In this document: piece after piece, positions 25,533 to 34,038 of the stretch
Layout of the letters: each line of letters begins with the position of its first letter
Numbering within the stretch: position 1 is the first letter of the stretch
Assembly: GCF_002292295.1 (NCBI RefSeq)
Contig: NZ_DBBS01000010.1
Span: 1-64,000 of the forward strand
Direction of reading: 5' to 3'
Source: Sphingomonas sp. UBA978
Lineage (GTDB): Bacteria; Pseudomonadota; Alphaproteobacteria; Sphingomonadales; Sphingomonadaceae
Length of the DNA: 64,000 bases
The notes under the pieces: generated by a model
What the model was told of the DNA's origin: nothing
The model's input: the letters and a program-made list of their open reading frames with translations, nothing else
Databases searched by the model: none
Position numbers and translations under genes: made by a program

Positions 25533-27116
25533 GTGCATCCGGCGGCGAACTTCGAACTGATTATCGGCATGGTCGTGGTGGTGCTCGGCCTCCACTATCT
25601 CGCGCGTCGCCTGTCGCTGCCGCCCGCCGCGGCGCTGATCGTCGGCGGCTGTGCGGTCGCCTTCGTCCCGGGCGTGCAGGGGATCGCGATCGATCCCGAA
25701 CTGGTCCTCGTCCTGTTCCTGCCGCCCCTGCTGATGGATGGCGCGTGGTTCACCGCCATCGCGCCGTTCCGGCGTCATATGGCCGGTATCCTGTCGCTCG
25801 CGGTCGGCGCGGTCTTCTTCACCACTGCATGCGTGACGATCGTGACGCGGCTGCTCATCCCCGGACTGCCCTGGGCAGCCTGCGTCGCGCTGGGGGCGAT
25901 CCTGTCGCCGCCCGATGCGGTCTCGGCCCGCGCCGTGCTGCAACGGGTCCGGCTGCCGCGCCGGCTGACCACGCTGCTAGAGGGCGAGAGCCTGTTGAAC
26001 GACGCCGCGGGGCTGGTCCTGTTCCGGTTCGCGGTGGCGGCGGTATTGACCGGCAGCTTCAGCCTGAGCGCGGCGACCGGCACCTTCGCCCTGCTGGTCG
26101 CCGGCGGCATCGCGGTCGGCGCCGCGATCGGCGGCCTGTGGGTGTTGCTGCTCCGCCGCCTCGGCGACGACACGGTGATGATCGCGGCAACCGTCCTGGT
26201 CTGCTGGAGCGCCTATATCGCGGGCGAGCTGCTCCATGTCTCCGGCGTCATCGCCGTGGTCACTGCGGGCTTGACCTGCGGCTGGTATCAGCACGTCGTC
26301 TTCAGCGCGAGCGTGCGTATCCGGGCGCTGGCGTTCTGGCAGGTACTCGTCTTCCTGCTCGAAGCCGCCGTCTTCCTGCTCATCGGCCTCTCGCTGCGCA
26401 GCCTGCTCGACCGAGTCGGCGGGATCGGCATGGTGGTCGACACGATGGCGCAGCCGGTGCTGCTGATCGTCCTCACGGTCGTCGTCGCGCGGTTCCTGTG
26501 GATCTTCGGCGTGGATGCGGGCTTCGCTGTGGTTCGCCGCATCGGCTGGACCCGCCGGCAGCCGCTCGGCGCGCGTGCCGCGCTGGTGATGAGCTGGGCC
26601 GGGATGCGGGGTGTGGTGACGCTGGCGGTCGCGCTCTCGCTGCCCGAGACGATGCCGGCGCGCGACCTGATGCTCGTCACCGCCTTCGTCGTGATCCTCG
26701 TCACCGTTCTGATGCAGGGAATGTCGCTGGGCTGGGTCATCCGCCGGGTGACGCCGCCTGAGGACGCCGGCACGCGGCCGCCGCTCGACCTGCACGCCGC
26801 CGAGACGCTGATGTTCCAGGCGCAGTTGCGCGTCGTGGAGGCGCAGGCGATCGATGCCACGGGCAAGGTCGTCCATCCGCAGCTGCTGCGGCGCTACCGG
26901 ACGCGCGCGACCGCGGCGGATGCGTTCGACGGCACTGCGGAGGAACGCCATGCGGCGATCGCCAGCCATTTCGACGTGATTATCGCCGCCGTGACGGCGG
27001 GTCGCCACGCGCTCGTCCGCCTGCACCGGACCGGCCGCATCGACGACGAGACGCTCCACGATCTCGAGCACGACCTCGATCTCGAGGAGCTCGCCGCGGT
27101 GGCGGCAAAGGGCTGA
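25533..27116 (+). CDS. Na+/H+ antiporter (CPA1 family)
   Basis: A 527-residue cation:proton antiporter. GTG start with AGGAGG 5 bp upstream. About twelve TM helices cover residues 5-415, with the family motifs LPPLLMDGAWF, SPPDAVSARAVL and GESLLNDAAGLVLF (the ND ion-binding pair). The final 110 residues are cytoplasmic and charged, as in bacterial NhaP-type proteins. It should exchange Na+ or K+ for protons at the inner membrane. Confidence 0.9.
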   Translation: MHPAANFELIIGMVVVVLGLHYLARRLSLPPAAALIVGGCAVAFVPGVQGIAIDPELVLVLFLPPLLMDGAWFTAIAPFRRHMAGILSLAVGAVFFTTACVTIVTRLLIPGLPWAACVALGAILSPPDAVSARAVLQRVRLPRRLTTLLEGESLLNDAAGLVLFRFAVAAVLTGSFSLSAATGTFALLVAGGIAVGAAIGGLWVLLLRRLGDDTVMIAATVLVCWSAYIAGELLHVSGVIAVVTAGLTCGWYQHVVFSASVRIRALAFWQVLVFLLEAAVFLLIGLSLRSLLDRVGGIGMVVDTMAQPVLLIVLTVVVARFLWIFGVDAGFAVVRRIGWTRRQPLGARAALVMSWAGMRGVVTLAVALSLPETMPARDLMLVTAFVVILVTVLMQGMSLGWVIRRVTPPEDAGTRPPLDLHAAETLMFQAQLRVVEAQAIDATGKVVHPQLLRRYRTRATAADAFDGTAEERHAAIASHFDVIIAAVTAGRHALVRLHRTGRIDDETLHDLEHDLDLEELAAVAAKG

Positions 27117-27169
27117 AACGGGTCGCGACGCGGCTGACCGCCGGTGGGAATTCAGGCTAGGGCGGGGCG

Positions 27170-27439
27170 ATGGCCAAGAAAAAGCGTTACCTGACCGCGG
27201 TGATGGCCGACGGCTATGTGAAGACGATCGGTCCCACCCATGCCCCGTTCACCCACTTCTGGCGGATCGTCGCGACCCTGCAGAATGGCAAGACGGACGT
27301 GTTCTGGGGGCATGCCCCGTCCCGCAAGGACGCGGCCGGCAAGCAGGCCGCGGCTGCCGAGGCGGCGGTGCAACGCGGCTGGCGGAGCTATACGTTAGAG
27401 ATCGTCGAACTGACCGAATGCGACGACAGGGGAGGGTGA
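27170..27439 (+). CDS. Small conserved hypothetical protein
   Basis: An 89-residue basic soluble protein (MAKKKRYLTAVMADGYVKTI...) with a possible compact alpha/beta fold: strands around YLTAVMADG and FWRIVATLQNG, a helix rich in Ala/Gln (KQAAAAEAAVQR), then YTLEIVELTE. No signal, TM or catalytic motif. Start ATG 27170 follows GGGGCG. It lies between the antiporter gene and tRNA-Thr on the opposite strand. Confidence 0.65.
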   Translation: MAKKKRYLTAVMADGYVKTIGPTHAPFTHFWRIVATLQNGKTDVFWGHAPSRKDAAGKQAAAAEAAVQRGWRSYTLEIVELTECDDRGG

Positions 27440-27503
27440 GGCCCCTGCCGGTCGACCGCCCCCAGTCGGGAGCGGCCGTCTGTCGGTCAGGTCATGGAAA
27501 AAA

Positions 27504-27578
<75 letters not shown>

Positions 27579-27660
27579 ACTGCCCTTTCGAGCGAAGCGC
27601 GCCTAGAGACGACCGCGGGCGCATTGTCAAGCGTTGACGCAGGGGATTAGGCAGAACGGC

Positions 27661-27852
27661 ATGAGTGACAAGGACGAACGCGCCGCCCGGCTGGCCGCGC
27701 AGCTGCGGGCCAACCTGCATCGCCGCAAGGCGCAAGCGCGGGCCGGGGCGGCCGTGCCGCGAGGCGAATCAGGGCAGGGCGCCGACCATGACGCCGACCG
27801 CGAGGATGCCGCTGGCGGCGGCGTAGGAGACGGCGGAGCCGAGCGAGAATAG
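27661..27852 (+). CDS. Possible small basic protein overlapping an antisense ORF
   Basis: A 63-codon ORF; the first 35 residues (SDKDERAARLAAQLRANLHR, then RKAQARAGAAVPRG) look like small helical Arg/Ala-rich proteins of sphingomonads. The last 28 residues are Gly/Asp-rich and lie antisense to a 46-codon membrane ORF, so either one ORF is spurious or the coding end differs. There is no strong Shine-Dalgarno. Function unknown. Confidence 0.42.
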   Translation: MSDKDERAARLAAQLRANLHRRKAQARAGAAVPRGESGQGADHDADREDAAGGGVGDGGAERE

Positions 27853-27909
27853 CCCGATCACCGCGCCGACCGCGATCACCCCATTGCCGAACATTTTGAT
27901 TCGAGCCAT
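27769..27909 (-). CDS. Putative 46-aa single-pass membrane peptide
   Basis: ATG 27909 to TGA 27769. After MARIKMFGNG comes an almost continuous hydrophobic stretch (VIAVGAVIGLFSLGSAVSYA, then AASGILAVGVMVGALP), long enough for one or two membrane passes. It starts inside the last 34 bases of the aminopeptidase P gene, suggesting translational coupling, and overlaps the 63-codon ORF on the plus strand. No family recognised. Confidence 0.45.
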   Translation of the reverse strand: MARIKMFGNGVIAVGAVIGLFSLGSAVSYAAASGILAVGVMVGALP

Positions 27910-29678
27910 GCCCTGTCATCCCCTTCGAGCACCGGGCCGATCGTTGCGGCGACCCTGGCGTGATAGGCATTGAGCCACGCCAGCTCGGTGTCCGTCAATA
28001 GGGCCGTATCGATCAGATCGCGCTCGATCGGGGCGAGGGTCAGCGTCTCGAAGCCGAGCATGGCGCGATCGGGGTCGCCGCCCGGCACCTCGACCGGCAC
28101 GGTCAGCAGCAGGTTCTCGATGCGGATGCCATAGTCGCCGGCCTTGTAATACCCAGGCTCGTTGGACAGCATCATGCCGGCGCGCAGCGGCTCCAGCGCC
28201 GCGCCGCCGGGGTAATTGGGCGCGGCGATCCGCTGCGGCCCTTCGTGCACCGACAGATAGCTGCCGATGCCGTGGCCGGTGCCATGCGCGAAATCGAGCC
28301 CCGCCGCCCACAGCGGCCGGCGGGCGAAGCCGTCGATCTGCGCGCCGCAGGTGCCGTCGGGGAAGATCGCGGTGGCGATGGCGATATGCCCCTGCAGCAC
28401 GCGGGTGAAGCGGTCGCGCATCTCGTCGCTCGGCGCGCCGATCGGCATGACGCGGGTGACGTCGGTGGTGCCGTCGGCATATTGCCCGCCCGAATCGATC
28501 AGGAACAGCTGGCCGGGCAGGATCGGCGCGTTCGATTCCTCGGTGACGTGATAATGCGGGCTGGCGCCATGCGCGCCGGTCGCCGAGATCGTGTCGAACG
28601 AGGTGTCGAGCAGGCAGCCGGTGTCCTCGCGGAACGCCAGCAGCCGGGCGGCGGCGGACAGCTCGGTCTCGCCGCCCTTCGGGCCTTGCGTCTCGACCCA
28701 GCGCAGGAAGCGGCTCAGCGCGGCGCCGTCGCGGATCGAGGCGGCGCGGTGGCCGTCGACCTCGGCGGGGTTCTTCAGCGCCTTGGCGAGCACGACCGGA
28801 TCGCGGACGGCGAGCACCCGCGCGCCGCCGGTGGCGAGCGCGTCGAAGATCGCGGCGACGGCGCGTTCCGGGTCGGCGGCGACGCGCTTGCCGGCATAGC
28901 CCGCCAGCGCCGCGGCGAAGGCGGCACGGTCGTGCAGGCGGACGGCGTTGCCGAGGTGCTGGCGCACCGCATCGTCGATCTTCTCCGGCGCGACGAACAG
29001 GTCGGTGGTGCCGTCGCTGCCGACGATCGCATAGGAAAGCGCGACCGGCGTGTGCGCGACGTCGCCACCGCGCACGTTGAGCGCCCAGGCGATCGAATCG
29101 AGCGCGGTGAGGACGACCGCATCGGCCTCCTGCGCCGCCAGCCAGTCGGCGATCTCGGCGCGCTTGGCGGCGGACGACCGGCCGGCATGCGCGTCGTCGT
29201 GGACGGTGAGCATGGCGTCCGACGGCGCCGGGCGGTCGGTCCAGATCGCATCGACCGGATTGGCCGCGACCGGGACCAGCGTCGCGCCGCGATCGGCGAG
29301 CGCGGCGGCGGTGTCCTTCACCCAGCCGCTGGTGTGCAGCCACGGGTCGTAGCCGATGCGCTGGCCCGCGGCGGCGTGGGCGGCGAGCCAGCCGGTAACG
29401 CTCTCCTGCGGCACCGGGACATAGGCCCAGTCGGCTGCGGACACCTGTTCGCGCACCTGCAGCGTGTAGCGGCCGTCGGTGAAGATCGCCGCCTCGGCCC
29501 CCAGCACCGCCGCGGTGCCGGCCGAGCCGCCGAAGCCGGTCAGCCAGCCGAGCCGCTGCGCATAGGCGCCGACATATTCGCTCATATGTTCGTCGGTCAG
29601 CGGGACGACGAAGCCGTCCAGTTGCATGCGGGCGAGTTCGGCGCGAAGCGCGGCGAGGCGGGCGGAATGGTCGGTCAT
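27876..29678 (-). CDS. Aminopeptidase P family protein (M24B)
   Basis: A 600-residue Xaa-Pro aminopeptidase of the long three-domain type (two creatinase-like N-terminal domains, then a pita-bread catalytic domain). Metal ligands are visible in DSGGQYADGTTDVTRV (about residues 393-408), HGTGHGIG (about 463-470), LSNEPGYYK (about 505) and RIENLL (about 518). It releases residues preceding proline from peptides. ATG 29678 begins the conserved MTDHSARLAALRAELAR. Cytoplasmic; no signal peptide. Confidence 0.93.
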   Translation of the reverse strand: MTDHSARLAALRAELARMQLDGFVVPLTDEHMSEYVGAYAQRLGWLTGFGGSAGTAAVLGAEAAIFTDGRYTLQVREQVSAADWAYVPVPQESVTGWLAAHAAAGQRIGYDPWLHTSGWVKDTAAALADRGATLVPVAANPVDAIWTDRPAPSDAMLTVHDDAHAGRSSAAKRAEIADWLAAQEADAVVLTALDSIAWALNVRGGDVAHTPVALSYAIVGSDGTTDLFVAPEKIDDAVRQHLGNAVRLHDRAAFAAALAGYAGKRVAADPERAVAAIFDALATGGARVLAVRDPVVLAKALKNPAEVDGHRAASIRDGAALSRFLRWVETQGPKGGETELSAAARLLAFREDTGCLLDTSFDTISATGAHGASPHYHVTEESNAPILPGQLFLIDSGGQYADGTTDVTRVMPIGAPSDEMRDRFTRVLQGHIAIATAIFPDGTCGAQIDGFARRPLWAAGLDFAHGTGHGIGSYLSVHEGPQRIAAPNYPGGAALEPLRAGMMLSNEPGYYKAGDYGIRIENLLLTVPVEVPGGDPDRAMLGFETLTLAPIERDLIDTALLTDTELAWLNAYHARVAATIGPVLEGDDRAWLESKCSAMG

Positions 29679-29826
29679 GAAACGGGTCCGTGTCGGTCGA
29701 TGGCTGGCGCGACCGTGGCACAGGGGGCCGTGGGAGGACAGGGGGGAGACGGGGAGGGGGCGCCCCGGCACCCTCAGTCACCGTTCGAGCGGCGTCACGT
29801 CCCCGTGCCGGAGAGGATATGGGCGA

Positions 29827-30756
29827 TCAGTGCTTCTTCGGCAGCAGGTGGAGCGCGCCGGCGATGACGCTGCCGACGATCAGGCCGACGATGCCCGATC
29901 CGATCGCGGTCACGATCCAGTTCATTACGCCGGGCAGCACGCCGATCGCATGCGCCGCGCCTTCGGCGGCACCGTGGATCGCATGCGGGATCGCGCCGAG
30001 GCCGAAGCTTTCCATGCCGTGGACGATGATGCCGCCGCCGACCCAGACCATCGCGGCGGTGCCGATCAGCGACAGCGCCTTCAGCACCTTCGGCATCGCG
30101 GCGACGAGGCCGCGGCCAAACGCCTGCGATCCGGCACCTGGCTTTTGCGCGAGGTGCAGGCCGATGTCGTCCATCTTCACGATCAGCGCGACGACGCCAT
30201 AGACGCCCGCGGTGATCGCGAGGCCGACGATGGCGAGCGCGATCGCCTGGTTGACGAGGCTCTGGTCGGCGAGTTCGCCGAGCGCGATCGCCATGATCTC
30301 GCCCGACAGGATCAGGTCGGTGCGGATCGCGCCCGACACCTGGCGGTCCTCCAGCTCCTGCGGATCGGTGACCGCGGCGGCTTCCTCGCCATGGCCGTGG
30401 CCGGTGATCGCGCCGATGATCTTCTCCGCCGCCTCGAAGCAGAGGAAGGCGCCGCCCAGCATCAGGATCGGCGTGATGAGCCACGGCGCGAAGGCGCTGA
30501 GCGCGAGCGCGGCGGGCAGCAGGAACAGCAGCTTGTTGCGCAGCGATCCGCGCGCGATCTTCCAGATGATCGGCAGCTCGCGCGCCGGGCTGAGGCCGAC
30601 GACATAGGTCGGCGTCACCGCGGTGTCGTCGATGACGACCCCCGCCGCCTTGGCGCCGGCGCGGCCCGCGGCGCCCGCCACGTCGTCCAGGCTGGCGGCG
30701 GCGAGCTTTGCCATCGCCGCGATATCGTCGAGCAGTGCGACCAGTCCGCCGGCCAT
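29827..30756 (-). CDS. DUF808 family inner-membrane protein (YedI-like)
   Basis: A 309-residue DUF808 protein. The N-terminus GGLVALLDDIAAMAKLAAAS and the following AGRAGAKAAGVVIDDTAVTP are the family signature, and VVGLSPARELPIIWKIA follows. Several TM helices occupy about residues 75-105 and 165-300. The ATG has GAGG upstream. The family's role is unknown. It is divergent from oligopeptidase B (138 bp). Confidence 0.9.
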   Translation of the reverse strand: MAGGLVALLDDIAAMAKLAAASLDDVAGAAGRAGAKAAGVVIDDTAVTPTYVVGLSPARELPIIWKIARGSLRNKLLFLLPAALALSAFAPWLITPILMLGGAFLCFEAAEKIIGAITGHGHGEEAAAVTDPQELEDRQVSGAIRTDLILSGEIMAIALGELADQSLVNQAIALAIVGLAITAGVYGVVALIVKMDDIGLHLAQKPGAGSQAFGRGLVAAMPKVLKALSLIGTAAMVWVGGGIIVHGMESFGLGAIPHAIHGAAEGAAHAIGVLPGVMNWIVTAIGSGIVGLIVGSVIAGALHLLPKKH

Positions 30757-30894
30757 GTCCTCGTGTCTCCCCGTTGTCCCGCCCCAGCCATGGCCGCAGC
30801 GTCGCGGCGGTTCAACTGTCCTCGTGTTTCTCGTTGGTTGCGGGAGGCTTGAGAAGGGCATGACGACCGCCATGCGGGCGGCTAAGGCGGGCGG

Positions 30895-32970
30895 ATGACC
30901 GATCTCACCCCGCCCGTCGCCGCCACCCGCCCGCACAGCTTCACCCTGCACGGAACGACGATCGAGGATCCCTATGCCTGGCTGAAGGACCCCGATTATC
31001 CCGAGGTCGGCGATGCGGACGTACTGGCCTATCTGGAGGCGGAGAACGCCTATTTCGAGCGCGTAATGGCGCCGCACCAGCCGCTGGTCGACCGGCTCTA
31101 CGAAGAGATGAAGGCGCGGATCAAGGAGGACGAATCCTCCGTGCCGCAGAAGGACGGCGACTGGATCTACTGGACCGCGTTCGAAACCGGCGGGCAATAT
31201 CGCAAATGGTGGCGCAAGCCCGCCGATAGCAGCGATGGGGCGGGGGGCGACGATCAGTTGCTGCTCGACGAACCGGCGCTGGCGGCTGGCAAGGAATATT
31301 TCCGGCTCGGCGCCTTCGCGATCAGCAACAACGCGCGCTACCTCGCCTATGCGATCGACGACAGCGGTGCCGAGCGGTTCGAGGTGCGGGTCAAGGACCT
31401 CGACACGGGCGAGCACCTGCCCGAGGTGATCCCGGGCATGCTGTCCGAGATCGTCTGGACCGGCGACGATGCCGGCTTCCTCTACGGCCTCGCCAACGAC
31501 CAGTGGCGGACCGACAATGCGCGCTTCCACCGGCTCGGCACGCCGGTGAGCGACGACATCGAGCTGTTCCACGAGGAGGACGAGGGCTATCGCGTCGCGG
31601 TCGCCGAGACGAGCGACCGGCAGTGGCTGGTGATCGGCACCGGCGACCACGTCACCAGCGAGGTGCGGCTGCTGCCCGCCAACGATCCCTTTGCCGAGCC
31701 GATCCTGGTTGCGCCCCGCAAGGAGGGCCGCGAATATGACGTCGACGCGCACGACGGCACCCTGTTCATCCACACCAACGACACCGATCCGATGTGGCGG
31801 CTGTGCACCGCGAGCGTCGACGCGCCCGGCGAGTGGCGCGAGCTGATCCCGGCGGACCCGCATTTCTACATGACCGGGGTCGAATGCTATCGCGACTTCT
31901 TCGTGGTCGAGGGGCGGCTGGACGGCCTCGATCAGATCGCGATCCACCGTTACGACGCGCCGACGGTGCCGCAGCGCATCACCTTCCCCGAGGCGAGCTA
32001 CGCCGCGGGGTTGGGCGACAACCCCGAATATGCGGTCGACACGCTGCGCCTCGGCTATGAATCGATGGTGACCCCCGGCACGGTCTACGATTACGACGTC
32101 GCCACCGGCGATCTGACCGTGCTGAAGGTGCAGGAGATCCCGGCCGGCTATGACGCCGCCGGCTATGCCACCGAACGGCTCAGGATCACCGCGCGCGACG
32201 GCACCGAGGTGCCGGTGTCGATCGTCTATCCGGCGGGGTTCCGGCGCGACGGGTCGCAGCCTGTGTTCCTCTACGCCTATGGCGCCTACGGCTATGCGAT
32301 CCCGCCGGGCTTTTCGACCGGGCGGCTGTCGCTGCTCGACCGCGGCTTCGCCTATGCCATCGCGCATATCCGCGGCGGCGACGACCTTGGCCAGCAATGG
32401 TATCACGACGGCAAGCTCGCCAAGCGCACCAACACGTTCAACGATTTCGTCGACGTCGCGAAGGGGCTGATCGACGGCGGCTGGACCAGCGCCGGGCGGA
32501 TCGCCACCGCCGGTCGCTCGGCGGGCGGCGAATTGATGGGGGCGATCGTCAATTCCGACCCCGGATTGTGGGGCGCGGTGATCGCCGACGTGCCGTTCGT
32601 CGACGTGCTTAACACGATGCTCGACGCCGATCTGCCGCTGACGCCGGGCGAATGGCCCGAATGGGGCAATCCGATCGAGGACAAGGCGGCGTTCGACCTG
32701 ATCCGCTCGTACAGCCCGTACGACAATGTCGTCGCGCAGGATTATCCGCCGATGTTCATCTCCGGCGGGCTCAACGATCCGCGCGTCACCTATTGGGAGC
32801 CGGCGAAATGGGCGGCGAAGCTGCGCCGGATGAAGACCGACGACAACATCCTGCTGCTCAAGACCAACATGGGCGCCGGCCATGGCGGCAAGTCCGGCCG
32901 GTTCGAGAGCCTGCGCGAGGCCGCGGAGGAGCATGCCTTCGTGCTGTGGCAGCTGGGGATCGAGTCCTGA
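30895..32970 (+). CDS. ptrB: Oligopeptidase B (S9 family)
   Basis: A 691-residue prolyl-oligopeptidase-family serine peptidase. The N-terminal beta-propeller spans about 1-415, opening with the signature EDPYAWLKD; the alpha/beta-hydrolase domain follows. The catalytic triad is S542 (GRSAGGELMG), D628 (GGLNDPRV) and H663 (GAGHGGKSGR). The GRSAGG context with the propeller sequence indicates PtrB, which cleaves short peptides after Lys/Arg in the cytoplasm. It is the first gene of a tight run with DedA and thioesterase genes. Confidence 0.93.
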   Translation: MTDLTPPVAATRPHSFTLHGTTIEDPYAWLKDPDYPEVGDADVLAYLEAENAYFERVMAPHQPLVDRLYEEMKARIKEDESSVPQKDGDWIYWTAFETGGQYRKWWRKPADSSDGAGGDDQLLLDEPALAAGKEYFRLGAFAISNNARYLAYAIDDSGAERFEVRVKDLDTGEHLPEVIPGMLSEIVWTGDDAGFLYGLANDQWRTDNARFHRLGTPVSDDIELFHEEDEGYRVAVAETSDRQWLVIGTGDHVTSEVRLLPANDPFAEPILVAPRKEGREYDVDAHDGTLFIHTNDTDPMWRLCTASVDAPGEWRELIPADPHFYMTGVECYRDFFVVEGRLDGLDQIAIHRYDAPTVPQRITFPEASYAAGLGDNPEYAVDTLRLGYESMVTPGTVYDYDVATGDLTVLKVQEIPAGYDAAGYATERLRITARDGTEVPVSIVYPAGFRRDGSQPVFLYAYGAYGYAIPPGFSTGRLSLLDRGFAYAIAHIRGGDDLGQQWYHDGKLAKRTNTFNDFVDVAKGLIDGGWTSAGRIATAGRSAGGELMGAIVNSDPGLWGAVIADVPFVDVLNTMLDADLPLTPGEWPEWGNPIEDKAAFDLIRSYSPYDNVVAQDYPPMFISGGLNDPRVTYWEPAKWAAKLRRMKTDDNILLLKTNMGAGHGGKSGRFESLREAAEEHAFVLWQLGIES

Positions 32971-32974
32971 TCGC

Positions 32975-33541
32975 GTGACGATCGAGTCGCTCATCGGCGA
33001 CTATGGCCTTGCCGCGATCTTCCTGGGGGCGGGGATCGAGGGCGAGACGATGGTGCTCGCCGGCGGCCTGTTCGCGCACGAGGGGATGCTGTCGCTGCCC
33101 GGTGCGGCGCTGGCAGCGGCGGCGGGGTCGTTCGTCGCCGACCAATGCTTCTTCGCGGCGGGGCGGCGGTTCCGCAACCATCGCTGGGTGCAGCGGGCGC
33201 AGGCGAAGCCCGCCTTCGCCAAGGCGCTCGACACGCTGGAACGCCATCCGATCGGCTTCATCTTCGCCTTCCGCTTCCTCTACGGCCTGCGCACGGTCAG
33301 CCCGATCGCGATCGGGACCAGCCATGTGCCGACGCGCACCTTCCTGTGGCTCAACGCCGCGGCGGCGGTACTGTGGGCGATCCTGTTCACCGGCCTTGGC
33401 TACGTCTTCGGGACCGGCATCGCCGAACTGCTCGGCCGCTATCGCCCGCACGGGCGGCAATGGCTGTGGGTGGCACTGGCGGCGGTGGTGCTGGGTCTGG
33501 TATTCGGGGCCTTCCGCTGGTGGCGCAGGAGGAGGGAATGA
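32975..33541 (+). CDS. DedA family membrane protein
   Basis: A 188-residue DedA/SNARE-associated protein with GTG start 4 bp after the ptrB stop. It has the family pattern AGIEGETMVLAGGLFAHEG, a re-entrant loop, then FAFRFLYGLRTVSPIAIGTS containing the conserved F-x-R-x-x-P-type arginine (R at RFLYGLR) and about five hydrophobic segments. DedA proteins are linked to polyprenyl-phosphate or phospholipid flipping and membrane potential. Overlaps the next gene by ATGA. Confidence 0.87.
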   Translation: MTIESLIGDYGLAAIFLGAGIEGETMVLAGGLFAHEGMLSLPGAALAAAAGSFVADQCFFAAGRRFRNHRWVQRAQAKPAFAKALDTLERHPIGFIFAFRFLYGLRTVSPIAIGTSHVPTRTFLWLNAAAAVLWAILFTGLGYVFGTGIAELLGRYRPHGRQWLWVALAAVVLGLVFGAFRWWRRRRE

Positions 33542-33933
33542 GCGCGCGCTTCACGCTGACGATCACCGCCGAGCCCGCGGACATCGACGAGCTCGGCCAT
33601 GTCAACAATGCGGTCTGGGTGCGCTGGATCCAGGACATCGCGGTCGCGCACTGGCAGGCGGTCGCCCCGCCCGAGCATGTCGACGCCTTCGTCTGGGTCG
33701 TGACCCGCCACGCGATCGACTATCGCGGCAACGTCGCCGCCGGCGAGACGGTGACCGGCGAGACCTGGGTGCCGGAGCCGCCGAAGGGCGCGCGCTTCGA
33801 CCGCCACGTCCGCTTCACCGGCGCGGACGGCCGCGTGAAGGTGGAGGCGGTGACCACCTGGGCGCTGCTGGAGCGCGCTACCGGCCGGCTGCTGCGCGTC
33901 CGGCCGGAGGTGGCGGCGCCGTTTCTGAACTAA
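33538..33933 (+). CDS. Acyl-CoA thioesterase (4HBT hotdog family)
   Basis: A 131-residue hotdog-fold protein. DELGHVNNAVWVRWIQD carries the 4-hydroxybenzoyl-CoA thioesterase-type active site with D17 and the adjacent His-Val-Asn-Asn. It should hydrolyse acyl-CoA thioesters as a homotetramer. The ATG overlaps the stop of the dedA gene (ATGA), so it is translationally coupled. Substrate unknown. Confidence 0.88.
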   Translation: MSARFTLTITAEPADIDELGHVNNAVWVRWIQDIAVAHWQAVAPPEHVDAFVWVVTRHAIDYRGNVAAGETVTGETWVPEPPKGARFDRHVRFTGADGRVKVEAVTTWALLERATGRLLRVRPEVAAPFLN

Positions 33934-33940
33934 GGGCCGT

Positions 33941-34020
33941 CCTCACCCGTCCGGCGCTCCGCGCCTTCCTCCCTCTCCCATCGGGAGAGGGAAAGACGCC
34001 GACGACGGCGAAGGGTGAGG
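33941..34020. repeat. Y-shaped REP-like palindrome
   Basis: Outer arms CCTCACCC (33941-33948) and GGGTGAGG (34013-34020) enclose a perfect inner hairpin CCCTCTCCC / GGGAGAGGG (33971-33979, 33983-33991; 3-base loop). Sits in the 105-bp gap between convergent genes. Typical nested structure of dispersed extragenic palindromes. Confidence 0.7.
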
Positions 34021-34038
34021 GCAGCCGCGATACCTCCC

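Noticed and set aside
30754..30895. Shared promoter motif between DUF808 and ptrB genes
   Set aside because: The gap is GC-rich and no convincing -35/-10 pair could be placed for either direction.
29827..32994. A 1055-codon minus-strand open frame running antisense through ptrB
   Set aside because: Only its last 309 codons (the DUF808 gene) look like protein; the upstream part is Arg/Asp/His-rich antisense of oligopeptidase B.
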